Below are positions 62,382 to 64,000 of a stretch of 64,000 bases of DNA, one piece after another. A program made the position numbers and the translations under genes. Source of the DNA: Cerrena zonata (taxonomy: Eukaryota; Basidiomycota; Agaricomycetes; Polyporales; Cerrenaceae); contig JASBNA010000007.1 of NCBI GenBank assembly GCA_038087015.1, positions 496,001 through 560,000 on the forward strand. Reading direction: 5' to 3'. The notes under the pieces were generated by a model that did no database searches, was not told the DNA's origin, and saw only the letters and a list, made by a program, of their open reading frames with translations. Numbering within the stretch: the first letter of the stretch is position 1; every line of letters starts with the position of its first letter.

Positions 62382-63281
62382 ATGGTCCAGTTCTATTCGC
62401 ACCAGTGGCACTTTCCCCAAACAACGGATGCCTTGATCAATTTTTGGTTCAGAACCTTGCTGGAGGAAACACGTAGAAGTCCTTCCAACCATCGCTACCA
62501 CCACCACCACCACCACCACCACCACCACCACCACCACCATTTTCATCCCCCCCTCACGAGTATGACAACAGAGTCTGCGGCCGTTTTGGTCAACTGCCCG
62601 CGCTCCTCTGCCGTACTGGGGACGATCAAGTATGGACCCCCCTCAGTTTTATCCTGTTCAGATTTATTCACGAAGGCACCTATGTAGATCGTCTCATATT
62701 TTTGATGATTCCACCGACGCCGACGCCTCTTCCAAGTCCACAGACTCGGGGCCTGACGTTGAAACCACTCTCACAGTAGAAGTCTGCGAAAAGGAGCCCG
62801 AGTTAGGTCTACCGTTAGTCTCCAAATTCCCTTCTCCGTATATACACTTGTACTGAATGTTGCTGTTAGCAATGTTTGCCTAGTTTGCGCCCAGCCACAC
62901 ACTCCTCGGCCTTCTAGAAAGGTGCACGTGTGCTGGACTCGGACCAGGTAAGTGCCTTTTTTTCGGACTGCAAAGCGAGTAAAGTTAACAACCTTCTCTG
63001 GTATCACCCTCAGAGAGGAACAAGCAGACCTTCCGGCCGTAGGTGCTCCACCTACTCCTCCTCCCACACCGACGACACCGACACCCCCTTCTCTTCCTTC
63101 TCAAACCAACAACTCTCAAGCCGCAGCGAAAAAGACCCGGCCCTTCGGCTGGCTTCCTTGCCCTAGAGATATCTTCAAGCTCCTCAAGGTCGACCTCAAA
63201 CGAGGCACGTTGGTCACAGTGCCACACGACGTACAGGAGGAAGTCACTCCGCCTCTGACCTCACGATTCTCGCTCGACTGA
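62382..63281 (+). CDS. Uncertain gene with poly-His tract; exon structure unresolved
   Basis: Several open segments suggest an intron-containing gene. From the ATG at 62382 a frame includes 14 consecutive His and then MTTESAAVLVNCPRSSAVLG (a second ATG at 62561). Another frame gives acidic, Ser-rich sequence (STDADASSKSTDSGPD) up to about 62850. A last frame ends at 63281 with a Pro-rich segment (APPTPPPTPTTPTPP) and PFGWLPCPRDIFKLLKVDL. A good intron (GTAAGT at 62947 to CTCAG near 63014) joins RKVHVCWTRT to REEQADLP. I could not connect all the parts in phase. No family recognised. Confidence 0.3.
62497..62540 (+). repeat. (CCA)n trinucleotide repeat
   Basis: About 14 uninterrupted CCA/CAC units. 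In one frame it encodes the poly-His tract of the uncertain gene. Such tracts vary in length by slippage. Confidence 0.85.
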
Positions 63282-64000
63282 GATTATGTCGTAAACTCGC
63301 TATCTTATGAGACTATTGTTACACTCGCTTTTGTACTATCCGCACCTGTTGTTGTCACCTTAAAATAGAGAATTGCTTCTCTACTATTTTCTACCAGCGT
63401 GTTGCGATGCAACCGATCTTCAAGCCTCCCCAACGGGCAAAACTCACAAGCCACAACGTGGTATGCTTGTTGTCATCAACAACGCCGTATTAATTCTTCC
63501 TCTGGCACGGATGACTTTAACAAGGGACTAGCTAATATCTTCTTTTACTATAGTCAACCCTCAAAGCACTTCATATATAGGGCGGACAAAGACGAAGTTG
63601 GACTGGGACATTACACTAGAAAAAATACCCCCAACCCTAAGTAGACAGGCCCAACCCCTCGGTATAAGCGCAGTAATGGGCTCTCTACAACAGTGCGCTC
63701 AACAAAAGTTACACGCAGTCCCGACTCGAATCACTTACCAATTTCAGGTTCCGGTGCATGTAATACTGCAACAGACCCACTACTACCGTCCCTCTCCGCA
63801 TGAACACACCGACTCGGACCAGCATCGTCCATAATTATGCCACCATGAAATGTGAACAATGTCGGACAAGAGGATATCAATGACACCTCATGATCATGCC
63901 AAGTCTATGGGAGGACGCCAATGATCAGTAAGTTAAGATAGGCTTTGTCTCCGCATCTCAACGTGTTCCCACTCGTGTTGCCAGTTCGTTGACGGATTAA
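63282..64000. other. Right-end sequence without a supported gene
   Basis: Open frames at 63399-63644 and 63598-63834 have no recognisable domains. A gene continuing beyond the right edge cannot be excluded. Confidence 0.4.

Overview
The window is nuclear DNA of a filamentous basidiomycete, most likely an Agaricomycete. Genes are dense on both strands and carry many 47-65 nt GT-AG introns. The recognisable proteins include lineage-specific types such as multi-pass membrane proteins of DUF6533/6534 type, an F-box-like protein and a Tad/I-type LINE with RNase H. I see no tRNA, rRNA, plasmid, phage or CRISPR feature.

Layout. (1) 1-648: the 5' end of a VTS1-like RNA-binding protein gene on the minus strand, running off the left edge. 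(2) 2223-15324: one large non-LTR retrotransposon (LINE) bounded by a 14-bp target-site duplication and ending in a 40-nt poly(A) tract. It holds a 5'-proximal ORF of unknown function, a broken ORF1 with a zinc knuckle and RG tail, an endonuclease/reverse transcriptase ORF2 and an overlapping RNase H ORF. Three ~714-bp palindromic MITEs with CACTGG termini and 3-bp target duplications are nested in the ORF1 region. (3) 16986-27189: a secreted GH16 glucanase, a short-chain dehydrogenase, a 2-oxoglutarate/Fe(II) dioxygenase, an intronless F-box-like protein and the small mitochondrial 2-oxoglutarate dehydrogenase subunit Kgd4. (4) 28209-35600: four tandem paralogues of a multi-pass membrane protein. 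(5) 36218-47045: a duplicated secreted protein, RNA polymerase III subunit RPC9, the CCR4-NOT subunit NOT2, a Tgl2-like lipase with apparent frameshifts, and the mitofusin FZO1. (6) 47709-51086: two more copies of the membrane protein family, on the minus strand. (7) 51529-60735: the Pol III largest subunit RPC1, proteasome subunit alpha-1 divergently arranged with it, a small uncertain ORF and a conserved-looking gene of unknown function. (8) 60736-64000: gene-poor, with one uncertain gene containing a poly-His tract.

Two layers are visible. Housekeeping genes (VTS1, KGD4, RPC9, NOT2, FZO1, RPC1, proteasome alpha-1) sit partly in head-to-head pairs with shared promoters. Accessory material (the LINE with its MITEs, the six-member membrane family, GH16, SDR, dioxygenase and secreted repeat protein) is interleaved between them. 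The most unusual part is the retrotransposon/MITE composite. Precise removal of two of the MITEs rejoins ORF1 segments in frame. The element is unusually long for a fungal LINE, carries an extra upstream ORF, has tandem hairpins at its 5' end and in the ORF1-ORF2 spacer, and its ORF2 lacks an upstream AUG.

Exon boundaries were worked out by eye from splice consensus and reading-frame continuity. For most multi-exon genes the summed exon lengths are divisible by three with no internal stop. Family assignments rest on remembered motifs, not on database searches.
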